Part shown: positions 44,205 through 55,749 of the stretch, piece by piece
How the letters are laid out: each line of letters starts with the position of its first letter
Numbering within the stretch: the stretch's first letter is position 1
NCBI GenBank assembly: GCA_008973525.1
Contig: WACJ01000326.1
Coordinates: 124,001-188,000, forward strand
Direction: 5' to 3'
Origin: Stenopsyche tienmushanensis
Lineage: Eukaryota > Arthropoda > Insecta > Trichoptera > Stenopsychidae
Length of the DNA: 64,000 bases
Translations under genes and position numbers: made by a program
The notes under the pieces: model-generated
The model's input: only the letters and a program-made list of their open reading frames with translations
The model's database searches: none
Told to the model about the DNA's origin: nothing

Positions 44205-45830
44205 GCAAGTGCTTGATATCTAATGGTCACTCGTCGTTTCAAATTTCGTATCCACCCCGAATAAATTTCGTTGAAAATTTAATGACTATTTTTTTGATAG
44301 CGAATGTCTTCTTATCTAAGGAAATAGTATTTGGGAACGTCTTTATCCATCTTATTCCATCTTCTTCTCATCGTCAGTAAATCCATAATCTTGTAGACTT
44401 TCAAAGTCATTATTGTATTTAGCGCAGGTCGAAATTATTCATTGGTAACATTAACGCTTGAGAGTCCGAGCGATTTTCGCGAATAATTCATCATTCTTCT
44501 TTCGAAAAATGGAAATAATTCTTAAACCAGCTGATAAATTGAAACGAAATTTCAATCATGTTTATAAAAGAGTTTACTGCATCGATATATTTAAACATAA
44601 TTGTGTATTTCAATATGTGGTGCATGTTACAGCGCTTTAAAATGCAAACATTGATACTTTTTTACTTGAATTGACCAATATGTGTAATGCCATCAATAGA
44701 AAGATATTAAAACCATATCAAGTTCGTACAACTTTTTTTTTCAAGCTAAAATCACATCATTCAAACGTTAATGCAGACACGGATTGTATAGTGTTAATGA
44801 ATGAAATACGTGGAATTGGATAGCAAAGGGTTGAGTATACAAATATTAGCGTTTTATTAAATATTGCTCATCGATAACAGACGATCGTTTATATTTAAAA
44901 TCATCATCATCATCATCAATACATTATAGCCCTCATCAGATCAAAAAAACAAACAGATACGCTCTCAGATTTTATGCCATCGTTGAATTTAATCTGAAAT
45001 ATGTTGCTATCAATTTTTTGAAAGCAGGTTTTATCGTTTATCAGCTATACCTGTCATACATTATCGCATGCTTTAACACTGTCAATACAGGAGTATATTT
45101 GTTGTCTGATATCAGCACCGAAAATTTTAATCAGTCTGGAAGCAATATTTTGGTATATTTGGCCAACAAATTATGCTTTTGTAAACATATTGTATTTTCG
45201 AAGAACTTGGCAACAGCAAACGCCCAGTTTTAACAGTTCTTAGATGCTATCATCAAAGAAGACTTATTATCTCATAACATAGTTTGGAATTAATTTAAAA
45301 ACACTCCCTAGTAACACATCATTAGGACACAATCGATATTATATTACAAGCCATGTTGATTGTGAAGACTATTTGATGCAGTTTTCGAACGCTTCTAACT
45401 GTGTGTTAAAGAGTCTTCAGTCTCTCGGCTAGGCCATATTGTGAACCAGGTTGTTAAAAGCGAGACCCATCGGCTGTGTCATCGTTTCTATATTCAGAAA
45501 GAGATGATTATCATCAGAGTGGAATAATACAGGGGAGAAGTATGGAGAGATGACATTAGAAGCTCATGATGGTTCTGTTTTGGTGTCAGAGGCGCCGTCG
45601 TCACGAAATGTGGGCTTCTTTTAACGACTGTATTTTATTTTTATACGAATTGAAAGTTTATTTTATTTCTGTCGATGAAGAAAAAAATAATTAACTGTGC
45701 AAATTTCAAGATCTTTCCCTTTTGAGACTGAATAATATAGATGTGGCTATTAAATAACGAGACTGTGTCGATGTGGATTCAATAATGAACGGATTAAATG
45801 ATAATAATTCATATATATATTACAACCGCA
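44205..45830. other. Intergenic DNA, mostly unrecognised
   Basis: Bases 44510-44605 ('attcttaaaccagctgat') are related to 51670-51765. A short (ATC)n run lies at 44900-44920. No gene is supported. Confidence 0.4.
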
Positions 45831-45834
45831 TCAT

Positions 45835-46178
45835 CCCCCATCACGAAAGACTCCAGAAAAACTTGCTCCGGTGTGAACATTCTGGATACCCATCTCGCAC
45901 ACAACTTCTTCTAACCAAATTTTTTCGACACAATATCACCAAAGAGACTTCGGGAAATGTCAGGAAATTATTTGTGAAGCTCGTCAAGCGTCATATGGCG
46001 TTTATTTCGCATTTTTTCTTCAATTTTTTGCACAAGCTTTCTTACCTCTTTATGAGTATCAGTACGACTTTTTCTGAAGAATATAATCTACTTCGTGACA
46101 TGTTGTCGACTCATCACAATACTACAATAAACTTCCACGAGCTTCCGATGGATATTCGCGTAACCTTACTTTCTAGAT
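45835..46178 (-). pseudogene. SETMAR-type mariner fragment with one terminal repeat
   Basis: On the minus strand the terminal repeat 'gtcatctagaaagtaaggtt' (46174-46155) runs directly into R-K-L-V-E-like coding from 'gcgaatatccatcgg'. The frame continues to the L-H-E-x-F-P-E-V and C-x-R-D-G-Y-P-E-C-S block. The first about 30 codons are deleted and the rest is frame-broken. Confidence 0.65.
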
Positions 46179-46429
46179 GACCCTCGTGCAGCTGTGATTT
46201 TTTAATCTTTGAGGTTAGGTTAGTCCAATTTCATTAATTATTGATTGTTTTCTTTTAATTTAGTTTGTGCAGATATTTTTTGACTTGACGCAAGTCGTTT
46301 TTCATTAAAAAAAAACAAAGATCCCCGCAACTATTTGTTTCGTTTATATAATAAATGCACGTATTAAATAAACAAACACAAGATCGTAAGAAAATGTCGT
46401 TGCAAGTCGAGAACTATATTGCGGGCAGT

Positions 46430-46800
46430 TTGTTTGATGTTTAACGGCCATTTTGTTCGGTCACAGTAAATTCTTCCGATGGAGAAGTCGTCGCGCGCTC
46501 CCGTCATCTCCCATCCGTACGATATCCGTGTGGTCATCCGTTTTTTGAATTTGCAGAACAATACCGCAGCGAATATCCATTGGAAGTTTGTCGGAATTTA
46601 TGGTAGTGATGTGATGAGTCGACAACATGTACCAAAGCGGGTTAGATTGTTTAAATAAGGCTGTACTGATGCTCATGACGAGGCAAGGAATGGGAGACAA
46701 TCGGTGATTTCTAACGAACTTATGCAAAAAATTGAAGAACAAGTGCGACCTTCACGAAGAATTTATTGACATTTTTCGAAGTCTCCTTGATGGTATTGTG
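46430..46800 (+). pseudogene. SETMAR-type mariner fragment, N-terminal half
   Basis: From ATG 46481 the plus strand reads V-V-I-R-F-L-N-L-Q-N-N-T-A-A-N, then I-Y-G-S-D-V-M-S-R-Q-H, a stop near 46655, then N-E-L-M-Q-K-I-E-E-Q. It truncates near 46800 and passes into the dispersed repeat also present at 985-1140. Confidence 0.7.
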
Positions 46801-46854
46801 TCGCTGTTAATCTTCCATCTTCCGTCTTTCTTTGGGCGCAACGTGTCAATTTAA

Positions 46855-47010
46855 CGCGCGTTTGAAGGAACGACACCGATCGCTTTTTGCGCGTGCATCG
46901 TTGCCGATTGGGTGGTGTCGTGCAGGCGGCGGTAGTCCTGAAGAGTCGTCGGATAGCTTTGGCTGCGGGAAGACGTCCTTCCAGTAGCCGCATCTCTCTC
47001 GTGATTAATA
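46855..47010. repeat. Dispersed repeat, second copy of 985-1140
   Basis: Same orientation and block order as at 985-1140, with shared words 'gaaggaacgacaccgat', 'agtcgtcggata' and 'ttggctgcggga'. GC-rich, unassigned. Confidence 0.5.
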
Positions 47011-47099
47011 AAGAAGGTATCCAAGACAAAAGAGTATTTCTAATCGGCCCGTCCACTTCCATCCATCCGCCTGTCTAACGACCCGAGAGCAGAACGAAC

Positions 47100-48480
47100 C
47101 CGCGTGCAACCGTGGGATCCCTATGAGCACATAGGAGCGCTCCTACGCTTCATTATCATTATCTCTTCATTTTTTGGATTGATATATTATTCCAATCTTC
47201 ATCATAATACACCAATACAGTTCAATATCAGCCCATTTCAATTTTTTTTTATTGAAGTGAAACTTATATAGGTACGGTAGTGAAAATTAGCCTGAACGTC
47301 ACAAAGAGTGAAACTCCACCCGCAATTGGTTAAAAAAAGAGAAAGAGTAATTTTTAGTGTGTCCGTTTCCGTCGCATATATCATAGATTCGCTTCACGCG
47401 ACAATAAGTTGCATAAAGCAACCACTAGACTAGTAGCGGACCTATTTTATTATATATTACACAAATAAAGCTTCATCAATCGGAGAAAAGAAAAAAGGTA
47501 AACGTGTCGAATGCCTTCTAGATAAGAAAATTGGATTATTAAAGAAACTCAGCAATTTTTCCTTACAACCTACAACCTAAAGGCCAGAATTCAACAGTGA
47601 AGATATGTATATGTGCTCATTATAATGAAATTACATCATCAGTCTCGTTATTTAATAGCCAAATGCGTATATGGATTGATTCGAAATGAATTGAATTTCA
47701 TCGCTTGCCATCTTGTATGTTGACGAGAGCCATCATCGTTCAGCATTCGGAGACATTATCCTGAGATTTCATGCGTTTAACTACACTTTCTTGTGGTCAT
47801 AAAAACATTGTCGCAACGCCCAGGCGCCCAGCAAACAGCAATAAAACATGAACATTCTTCAGGAATATGAAATCGAAAATAGTTCCTGAAATTTCAAAGG
47901 AGCCCCTGCATTGCCGATTGTCATCAAGTTGAAATATGAATACGGTTATGCATCTCAAGCTCAAGTTATTATACAAAATCTATTTTTATCGGAATGAAAG
48001 CATTTCTACGCAGAGGTTCGAGTAAATTTAGCCACCTGTCGACAATTATTCAAGCCGATAGTAATGTCAGCTGTACCCCGACATTACCCGCAGATCATCA
48101 TCCAGCTTCTTTGTCGAGAAGTTGCTGGCCGGGATGAAGCTGTGCTGCGGGATAAATTAGCGCGCTGAGTGAAAAATCGCTTTTAAATATATTGATGTGT
48201 ATAAATACCGTGATTAAGTGCCCATTTTTTTCAACCACCCGATACGCCCGGCTTCGATGAAAGTTCGCTTTGGTTGGGCATCACTGGCGGGCTTGTTCTT
48301 GGGCACGCGTGCTCAAGTGACGAAGTGATGGGAAACTGATATGCCGTGGTTCGGTTTGAGAAACCAGCTTCCGGATCACTTCAAATTACCCCTCGATATA
48401 TAGTCGAATTATTAAATATTGGGCTCGATTTATTAAAAGCGAAAAGAAATGTAATTAGCATTTGAGACACTTTGTAAAAT
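47100..48480. other. Intergenic DNA with a GC-richer block at 48020-48360
   Basis: No gene supported. The 48040-48370 block has higher GC and unusual words such as 'gccgggatgaagctgtgctg'. It could be a regulatory segment or an old insertion, without further evidence. Confidence 0.3.
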
Positions 48481-48900
48481 TATTTTTTTATTGGCCATAT
48501 ATTGCTTTGTCATAAAACCACTAAGGGCGCTGTCCGACTTATCAATTTCGTTGCCTTCGCCGTTGCGACAGTCTTCGACTGTCACCTTATTAGGCTGCAA
48601 TTATCGCACCGGGGGTCATTAGAAGCGCTGTCGGCGTTGACGTCAAAAAGGAGCGCACAAACGATGGAAAGAGAGGATAATGAAATTATCTAGATTCATT
48701 TCATCCTCTTTGATACAGGCCATCACTAAACCAATTTTTCGATCAAATCTGGAGTCTCAACAACAATATATATGTTCAGTTTTAAAACGACCAAACTGTT
48801 AACAGAGGATTTTTTGGCCCACGCAACAGCCATTTCAATTACTTACGAATCACCGTACTGTACCACTTTTATTTATATTTTAGATTTTTTAAAGAGTCTA

Positions 48901-48990
48901 GTAATTCAATCGTCATGGGTTCAAATCTACAGAAAATGTGGCTGGTCAGCGCATTTTTAAAAACATATATTCCCTATGAAAAATCATCTA
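48901..48990 (+). repeat. SINE-like repeat with RNA polymerase III B-box, copy 1
   Basis: 'tcaatcgtcat' followed by GGGTTCAAATC (48917-48927, near the B-box consensus), then 'acagaaaatgtggctgg' and 'gcatttttaaaaacatatat'. The same order is found inverted at 56686-56772. No A-box is obvious, so it is a truncated or degenerate tRNA-derived unit. Confidence 0.45.
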
Positions 48991-49331
48991 TTTCAAGGAA
49001 CGAAAATGTCCATTAAATAAAGTACGGTTTGTAATTTTACTGATGAGCTCGTGTTATAAAAATAATCAATAAAATATGACCTCTTTCTCAAAAAGGATCG
49101 CTTTCTTTATTCCAGGAAATATCGATGTAGAACATTTGTCCCTTGAAATACGCGGTATTCATTGGGCGATTTCATTTTTACGCGTTATGTAGTAAACGCC
49201 GAAGAAACGATGGAACTAAAATATTTTTAATATAAATAAATTAATGTAAATAAGTAAATTTAGTGGAAATGCTATCTGAAAACGGTAGAGATGCCAAATA
49301 TTTTACTCTAAATTTTTTTTAAAAAATTGTA

Positions 49332-49639
49332 CAGTTAACCCTTCTATAGTGTTTACTTCTATAGAGTTTTATCCTATATCGTTTGCTATGGTCTTTTCGA
49401 ATAACTCTCTCTTCTGTTGCGTACATTTTACTAAATGCCATATTTTACAGGTCGCAAAACGTTTTTGGTGAATCACCGGCGCGGCGCTGTCGAAGAACAT
49501 TCCAGGGATTGAATATGAATCGGTTCAAGGTCATTTGAAATAACAAAATACAATTGAAAAAACTTAACCCCAAATTTCGTATGGATGCCTAACTTTCTAT
49601 AGCGTGGTCCCTATCTAGACACTATAGAAGGCTTGACTG
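49332..49639. mobile_element. pogo/Tigger-like MITE, complete
   Basis: Left end 'cagttaacccttctatagtg' and right end, inverted, 'cagtcaagccttctatagtg', matching 18 of 20, are flanked by TA on both sides (49330-49331 and 49640-49641). The 308-bp body has no open frame. At least four related fragments lie elsewhere in the window. Confidence 0.75.
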
Positions 49640-49829
49640 TAATCATATATTTTAAATGAAGATTAGCTCAAAATTTAAGTCTGAACTCGACAATTTTATA
49701 AAGATTGAAATGTTGCTGAAATAAAAATGGTTAATTGATGATGATGTTGTGTGACCATACGGTAACGCTCGATCATAAAACAAAAGATTTCAATAAATTT
49801 GAAAATTCATCTTGATTCAGGTTAAATCT

Positions 49830-50356
49830 AAGCGAATATCCATCGGAAGCTCGTGGAAATTTATGGTAGTGATGTGATGAGTCGACAACATATCACGAAG
49901 TGGGTTAGATTGTTCAGAGAAGGCCGTATCGATATTCACAGCGTGACAAGGAAACTTATGCAAAAAATTGAAGAACAACTGCGAAATGAACAACGTGTGA
50001 TGCTTGACGACCTTCACGAAGAATTTCCTGATATTTATCGAAGCCTCTTCGGTGATATTGTGTTGGAAAAATTTGATTACAAGAAGTTGTTTGCGAGATG
50101 GATGTTCAGAATGTTCACATCGGGGCACCAACAAAATCGCGTCAAAATTTTTGGATCGTTTTGCACAAGAAGGAGAAGCCTTTCTGGGTTCTTTTGTGAC
50201 GGGGGATGAGACGTGGGTGTGTTACTACACCTCAAAATCCAAAAACCAATCCAAAAAGAGCTGGCGGCGGATGTGTGTGACTGTGAATTTCAATTGAATA
50301 TAAGCATTTTTCGATCCTATATAATGTTGTAACTTTACTTTCTGGATGACCTTGTA
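49830..50356 (+). pseudogene. SETMAR-type mariner, largest copy, inactive
   Basis: It starts at 'gcgaatatccatcgg' without the first codons. The frame holds V-E-I-Y-G-S-D-V-M-S-R-Q-H-I-T-K-W, an internal deletion at the hinge, K-L-M-Q-K-I-E-E-Q, M-L-D-D-L-H-E-E-F-P-D-I, and the C/F-A-R-W-M-F-R-M block. After a frameshift near 50130 comes F-V-T-G-D-E-T-W-V-C-Y-Y. Most of the catalytic domain after the first aspartate is deleted, and the right terminal repeat 'cctttactttctggatgac'-type sequence closes it at about 50330-50353. Confidence 0.75.
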
Positions 50357-50359
50357 TAT

Positions 50360-51660
50360 TTGCAACAATAATTAAAATATCATTCAAGAATTATGGTTAT
50401 TTCACAAATTCATTAATTAATATATTTATATCTAAAAACTCTTATTTAAATTATCATAGTCTAACTTAACCACATGTGGGAGGCAATGCGAAATTATCAT
50501 TTCGCTAGATCTCCTATGAAGATCGCTCACATCCAATAACGGATTTGCTTAATACTTAAATATGATGCTAATTTAATGCTTGGCACCATATATATTAACT
50601 ATTCGATTTTTTCCAGATTTTCTGCTATATTTTTTAGCCTAAATATATGATATACAAAAGAGGTGATGATAAATTTTATAGTAGAATATACTAAATAAGA
50701 CCTAAATGTGAAAGCTCTTGATATATTTATAAGGTTTTGTTGTTAGGCAATGTTAGCAGCTGGCTTTAGCTGAAGACCAATGCATTGCTACAACAATGCC
50801 ATTGCCACCAGAAAGGTGGTTTCACATCGAAACCACTCGATTTCTGAAGCTAGAAAATCATCATCGTGTGATGCCTTGCTGCAATATGTTAATTGGCTAT
50901 GAATTTATGATTTATATTTGTTACATCGTATACAATAATTAAGGTAAACATGTGCCACATTTAAAGAATTATTGCAGTATCTGTTAACCATTTGATGATT
51001 TACGTTTCAAAACTAAGCATAAATCAAACATTATTGGATGCTAAATGGTACAACAAAGTAATTAGTATGGCGAAATAATTACATTTAAAAGTATAACAGC
51101 TCTCGTCAATTTGCCAGATGTAATCCCTCATGAGTGGGCGATGTCAAGCTCTTAAGAGAGTTTTCAAAATTGCTTCATTAGTTCCGAGATCTGGTAATAA
51201 AGTTATTTTCGGATCTAATCTTAAAGATCTTTCCATATTAACATGTTGCAAACACCGTCTCTCCTCAAAGACACGTGCTCAAGCAGCGCATATAAAAATT
51301 CATGCTCCATTTCGACAAAAGCATTTAACGCTTATAACGAGCGCCATTTCGATGCATTCAAAGTAAACGGAATTAACTAGGACCGCAATCATGGTCACCC
51401 CAAGGCGTGTCAAAAGCGGAATAAACGAGTACCCTTAAAAATTAAAGGCTGCTGACGCCGGGTAAACGTGAGGGTTACTTCACTTTCCGGTACCGGTGTT
51501 ATATTATAGATAGATAAATCAGTGGTACGCTTTAATGGTCCGCGATTGCTTCCTTTGTATTAAAATATTCCTTATTTTAAATTAACACCTTACAGTCCGG
51601 GTGTTCCGCGCTAAACTTCGTGCAATCCGGGCAATTTCGCAAGAAATTCATGACACTACT
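50360..51660. other. Intergenic DNA, nothing recognised
   Basis: No exon, transposase or bounded repeat supported. A run at 50770-50860 has several short self-complementary words but no defined hairpin. Confidence 0.4.
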
Positions 51661-51717
51661 TCTTTCGTAAAATTGTTATAATTCTTAAACCAGCTAATAT
51701 ATTGATGCGAATTTTTT

Positions 51718-52158
51718 GTGGTGCCTACGAAAGGGTTTACTTCATCAATTTATATAAACATAATAAAGGTAGTCAATCTGTGGTGCGTGTACCAGCATAA
51801 AAAAACGCAAAAAAGTCGACGACACCGGGATTTATTCCCAAGCGATGCGAACGGGAATATCCGGTTATCGGTTCCAGATCCCAGAAGTGCATTCATTATT
51901 TCATTTCGAGATTGCAACAAAGTTGTGATAGTCTTTTTTGGGCCCTTTGTAAGTCTAAGTCTTCAGTCAATACGAAACATTATTAAATTCGCAATAAAAG
52001 GGAACGAGTTCCTCTCAGACACCATTCAGAAAGATTGCATTCAAATTCGCTCGAGCTTCAATGGATTGAAAAACTGGATCTGGATCAGAAAAGGTAAGCC
52101 AAAAGAGATGCTGCGTTGGAAGATTGTTTCATGTTTAGCACAAAGAACATTTGAATGA
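51718..52158 (+). other. Open frame of 146 codons, probably repeat-derived
   Basis: The frame starts without ATG at the edge of a dispersed repeat (51670-51765, related to 44510-44605) and remains open to 52158. No motif recognised. Likely chance or mobile-element debris. Confidence 0.2.
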
Positions 52159-52379
52159 CCAATATTGATCCAACTAAGCAGATTAATTGAGAACAATTCA
52201 GTGAAATATGAAGCATTTGATTTATCTGGAACGTTCTGAGAGCACTGTGATTTAAAATGAGTTTGAAAGAAGATCTTTACTATAAATCCATCAAGATGAA
52301 AACTGGACAGCTTCTTATTCAGACAGCTTCTTCTCAGACAGAGTATCTTATTTTTCTATTTGCAGCTATTTGATCTCGT

Positions 52380-52590
52380 TACTGTAGAAAGAATGCGAGA
52401 ATTAGCATCATCTGTTGCGCAACGCATAATTATTCATTTTTCGTAGACGAAGGCGTGAAATTTTGGAGAGACTTGAGGTACATGTTACTCTAAGTAAGAC
52501 CCAAGTTTTTGGTCCGGCCCAAAAGTTTCGTTAACGTCTGAATGTCAAGAAACAGTCCCCTGAAAAAGCCATTAATACTGAAGTTTTATA
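52380..52590 (+). pseudogene. mariner transposase N-terminal remnant (RELASSVAQ lineage)
   Basis: The plus strand reads R-E-L-A-S-S-V-A-Q-R-I-I-I-H-F, then (shifted) E-I-L-E-R-L-E-V-H-V-T-L-S-K-T-Q-V-F and a block like the N-S-P-x-K hinge. The same lineage as the HTH start at 28.5 kb and 55.3 kb. Confidence 0.6.
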
Positions 52591-52599
52591 AGGTTATTT

Positions 52600-54370
52600 T
52601 TCAAGGTTCAACAAATACATTTTTAACATATGCAAGATTATTGCATATACGATGTGTAATTGTTTTCCGTTCGTGTTTCTGAGGGGAACGCTCGTCTAGA
52701 TAGTTAAAAAGCAAAGGCCCCATAAATGTCATATCTTGATTGGGTGTGCGATAGGAAGTTCAAATAATGATGCGAATTTGGATCTACTCGTTAGCATTGC
52801 TATCGCCAGAAAGCGATAGATAAACGCGAAACAATTGGTTTTTATCTTAGATAATGAGTTTAATTAAGTCTTAACACATTGTGGCCCATTGAGCATTCTC
52901 GAACGAACGATTCTAGGATATATTTAATAGTTGAGCATATATACGAAAGACAAATTTACCTCTATGGGCGCAGAAGAAGTGATCCTCTGGCTTCAAAAGT
53001 TTTTGAAATATTAGAAACATCGAAAAGTCTTTGCCGATTGTTCAACAATGAAAGGATTGATTTATTTTTTTTTCATTTTCATTAACAAAATCCTACAAAA
53101 CATAGTTTTCTTCACTATTTTCCCCATGGGTTTTGGCGTTTTTCAATTGCTCTTTTGAAAAAATCTTCTGGTTTGATTTGAATATTTATTTTTTATCTTC
53201 TGGTTTGATTAATTCGAAGTTGAAAAACCAAATGCGTCCAAGGGGCCTCAAACTTAAAAGCGCCCGAAGGCCTCTCATATGCTAAATTAGCAACATGATT
53301 TTTAAGAATTAAATTTCATATATCTTCAGCCAAAATATATTTAATGCTGCTGCTAATGCGTTCATATTTGAAGTTGACACTCGGACACAAACAAATCCTC
53401 AATTCTTAAGAAATATATTTCTAAGCTCTATTTATGCATTTTGTGCCATCGAGAAGAAGAAAAATGGACACAATAGAATATCAGTCCGTCGACAGAGTAT
53501 CACAGTCTGCACTTCCAGTTACAAAGGATCTCTGAAAGAAGCTAAATAGAAGCGAAACCTGACGAAAACAATGACACCAAAACATAAAAGGAAGTAACAC
53601 AATATTCCGAGGTTAAACTCAGCGACCCGAGCTGCATGGGGAAATAAATTTACGAGCACTTCCTACGAATAAAAGACGAAGGATATTTTCCATAAATTTG
53701 TAAGGTCGGGATGTCATCCTATTACCATCGTTTAAAAAGCAGCCAACACTGCTGCTGCCTCTTTACGACAGTCCATCGAAATGCAGACGGCTCATTTGTG
53801 TGTTATATTGCTAATTCATAGCTTGAGGAGCCATGTGCTACCAATTACCTCTTTTTTTGCCACAATCAGACCGCAAATAAATACTAATGTGACATTTGGT
53901 ACGTTAGAGCCATGTCTTATCTACTTGTCAACATAGTCTTCAAGCTTCAACGATCTGATGATTCCTAGGGAGTGCTGGTGGTAATAAAAATACTATAGTA
54001 ACCAATCGGATCAAAGATCTAGTATGAAATATGAATAATTACTGGAAAATATCAACATTTTTCATCAGCAGTCCAACTGTTGCCAATCATTACTAAAACT
54101 CTTTGTTTGCCTATTTGTTTATAATTTGAATGACATATGTACCTCTATTCAATGCTCTCATCCCTTCAAGAATACCAATATAGTAATATGGTTTGGATAT
54201 TGACCCCTTAAGGAGGTAAAACACAGAGTCGTGTCAGAATTCCAGTGATTCAGAAAGAGAATTCTTACACCCAAATATATCGACTAATAATATGTAAATA
54301 ATATAATGAATAAATTTCAAGTGTATTGTCTATGTTTATGCAAAAAAATGATCGAATATTGTATGCTATC
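52600..54370. other. Intergenic DNA, nothing firmly recognised
   Basis: A short direct duplication 'tcttctggtttgatt' occurs at 53164 and 53197. Bases 53230-53290 ('ggggcctcaaact') resemble debris at 54660-54700 and 55600-55640. No gene supported. Confidence 0.35.
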
Positions 54371-54866
54371 GACAGCTATGTACAAGCTTCATACACGCTG
54401 CGACGGTCCTGACAGATAAGTGGATTTGTACGGTTGCTAAGTAGCGGACATTCAAATATAGCATCTAAGTTTATGATGATTTAAAACTAGCACCAAATAT
54501 TGAGGCTGGATCTTTCTTTCGTAGCGTAAAATTAAATCTGACAGCAAATGGCGAATTTAGCACTTGAGACGCCCTTGGCGGAATTTAAATTCAACCGATT
54601 TTTCAATGGATGAACATATTTTTTGAGGAATTTCTTAGATCTCTTGAATCCGCGTTGGGTTAAAAATGTTTTGAGGCCCCTTAAAATGTATGAACTTTTG
54701 AGGCTCAGTTTCTGGGGTTCGATATTTGAACAAACTACATTAATCCCATCATGATTCAAAAGTTGAATTTTAAAATGGAGATTAAAATCATTTTGATATC
54801 TATCATATGAGTCTTATTTGCAGAAGATAAACAGTTAATACGACGATAACATTCTAGTATGAGGGG

Positions 54867-55019
54867 GTCAATCCTTCTATAGCGTCTAGATAGGGACTAC
54901 ACTATGGACAGTTAGGCACCCATACAAAATTTGTACGTTTTTAGTTTGTTAACATTGGCTTTATGTATTTTACCCGTTGATTACGTAAACGAAATTAATG
55001 CTATAGGAGGGTTGACAGT
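54867..55019. mobile_element. pogo/Tigger-like MITE fragment ('ctatagcg' family)
   Basis: 'gtcaatccttctatagcgtc' at the left and 'gctataggagggttgacagt' at the right are the family's inverted ends. The inner 'catacaaaatttgtacg' and 'tttagtttgttaac' match 6.6 kb and 43.6 kb. Confidence 0.65.
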
Positions 55020-55020
55020 A

Positions 55021-55545
55021 TATAAAAATACAAATGGAATATCTTATTTTTCTACATAGCATTAGAAATACATTTATTCCATCGGAACGAGAAAGAAGGC
55101 GAATGCTCCGAAAACCAGTTGCGCACGTATTGTACGACCGCAGCGTTGTCTTGTAATCGTTGCCCTCCTAATGCTTCTATAAACATATGATAGTCACATG
55201 GGTCCGAGTCTGAACTGTAAGGTTGGTGTTTCCATTATTATTGAGTGAGTTTACCGTGAGTTACGACTGCTGTATGTAATTGTGCTTCGAATTTCCTCAA
55301 AATTTCATTTGATCTCAGGCCTTCGTTTATGAGAAAATAAATAATTACCCGTTGCGCAACAGAGGATGCAACTTCTCGCCTTCTTTCTTCGACGACGAGA
55401 TCAAGAAGCTTCCAATTGGATGGAGAAAAAAATATATAATGATGGAAATTATGTAGAAAAATAAGATATTCCATTTGTATTCTTATATATCACTAATAAA
55501 TTTGCACCAACAAAATTCCGGGTTATATTTGAATCTCCCTTGTAT
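55021..55545 (-). mobile_element. mariner deletion derivative with 38-bp inverted repeats
   Basis: Bases 55021-55058 are the inverse of 55450-55487 with one mismatch. On the minus strand the N-terminal HTH (R-E-V-A-S-S-V-A-Q-R-V-I-I-Y-F-L, N-E-I-L-R-K-F-E-A-Q) lies at about 55400-55260. It is followed directly by the C-terminal end (P-Y-S-S-D-S-D-P-C-D-Y-H, W-F-S-E-H, R-W-N-K-C-I) at 55240-55060, so the middle is deleted. Outside the arm, 55518-55545 carries the same end as the MITE at 28.5 kb ('tccgggttatatttgaat'). Confidence 0.7.
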
Positions 55546-55749
55546 TATCATATTTATAAAGCAAATAAAGAAGTTTACTTGAAAATTAACATTTGAGAGG
55601 CCCTTGTTGCAATTTAAGTTTGAGGCCCATTTGCCCTCGATATGCGCGGTCTGAATCATAAAAGACAATGAATTTTTTGAAGCCCCTAAATCGAAACAAT
55701 GATAATTCGGCATCCGGCACTAAGAGGGTTAAATGTTGAGTTAAACGGT

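Noticed and set aside
44900..44921. Short (ATC)n runs as a CRISPR or satellite array
   Set aside because: Only a handful of trinucleotide units, with no spacers; ordinary microsatellite.
46763..47078. A 99-codon minus-strand frame rich in Arg/Thr/Ala as a gene
   Set aside because: The same sequence recurs at 985-1140, where the frame is not preserved, and it adjoins a truncated mariner. It is treated as a dispersed repeat.
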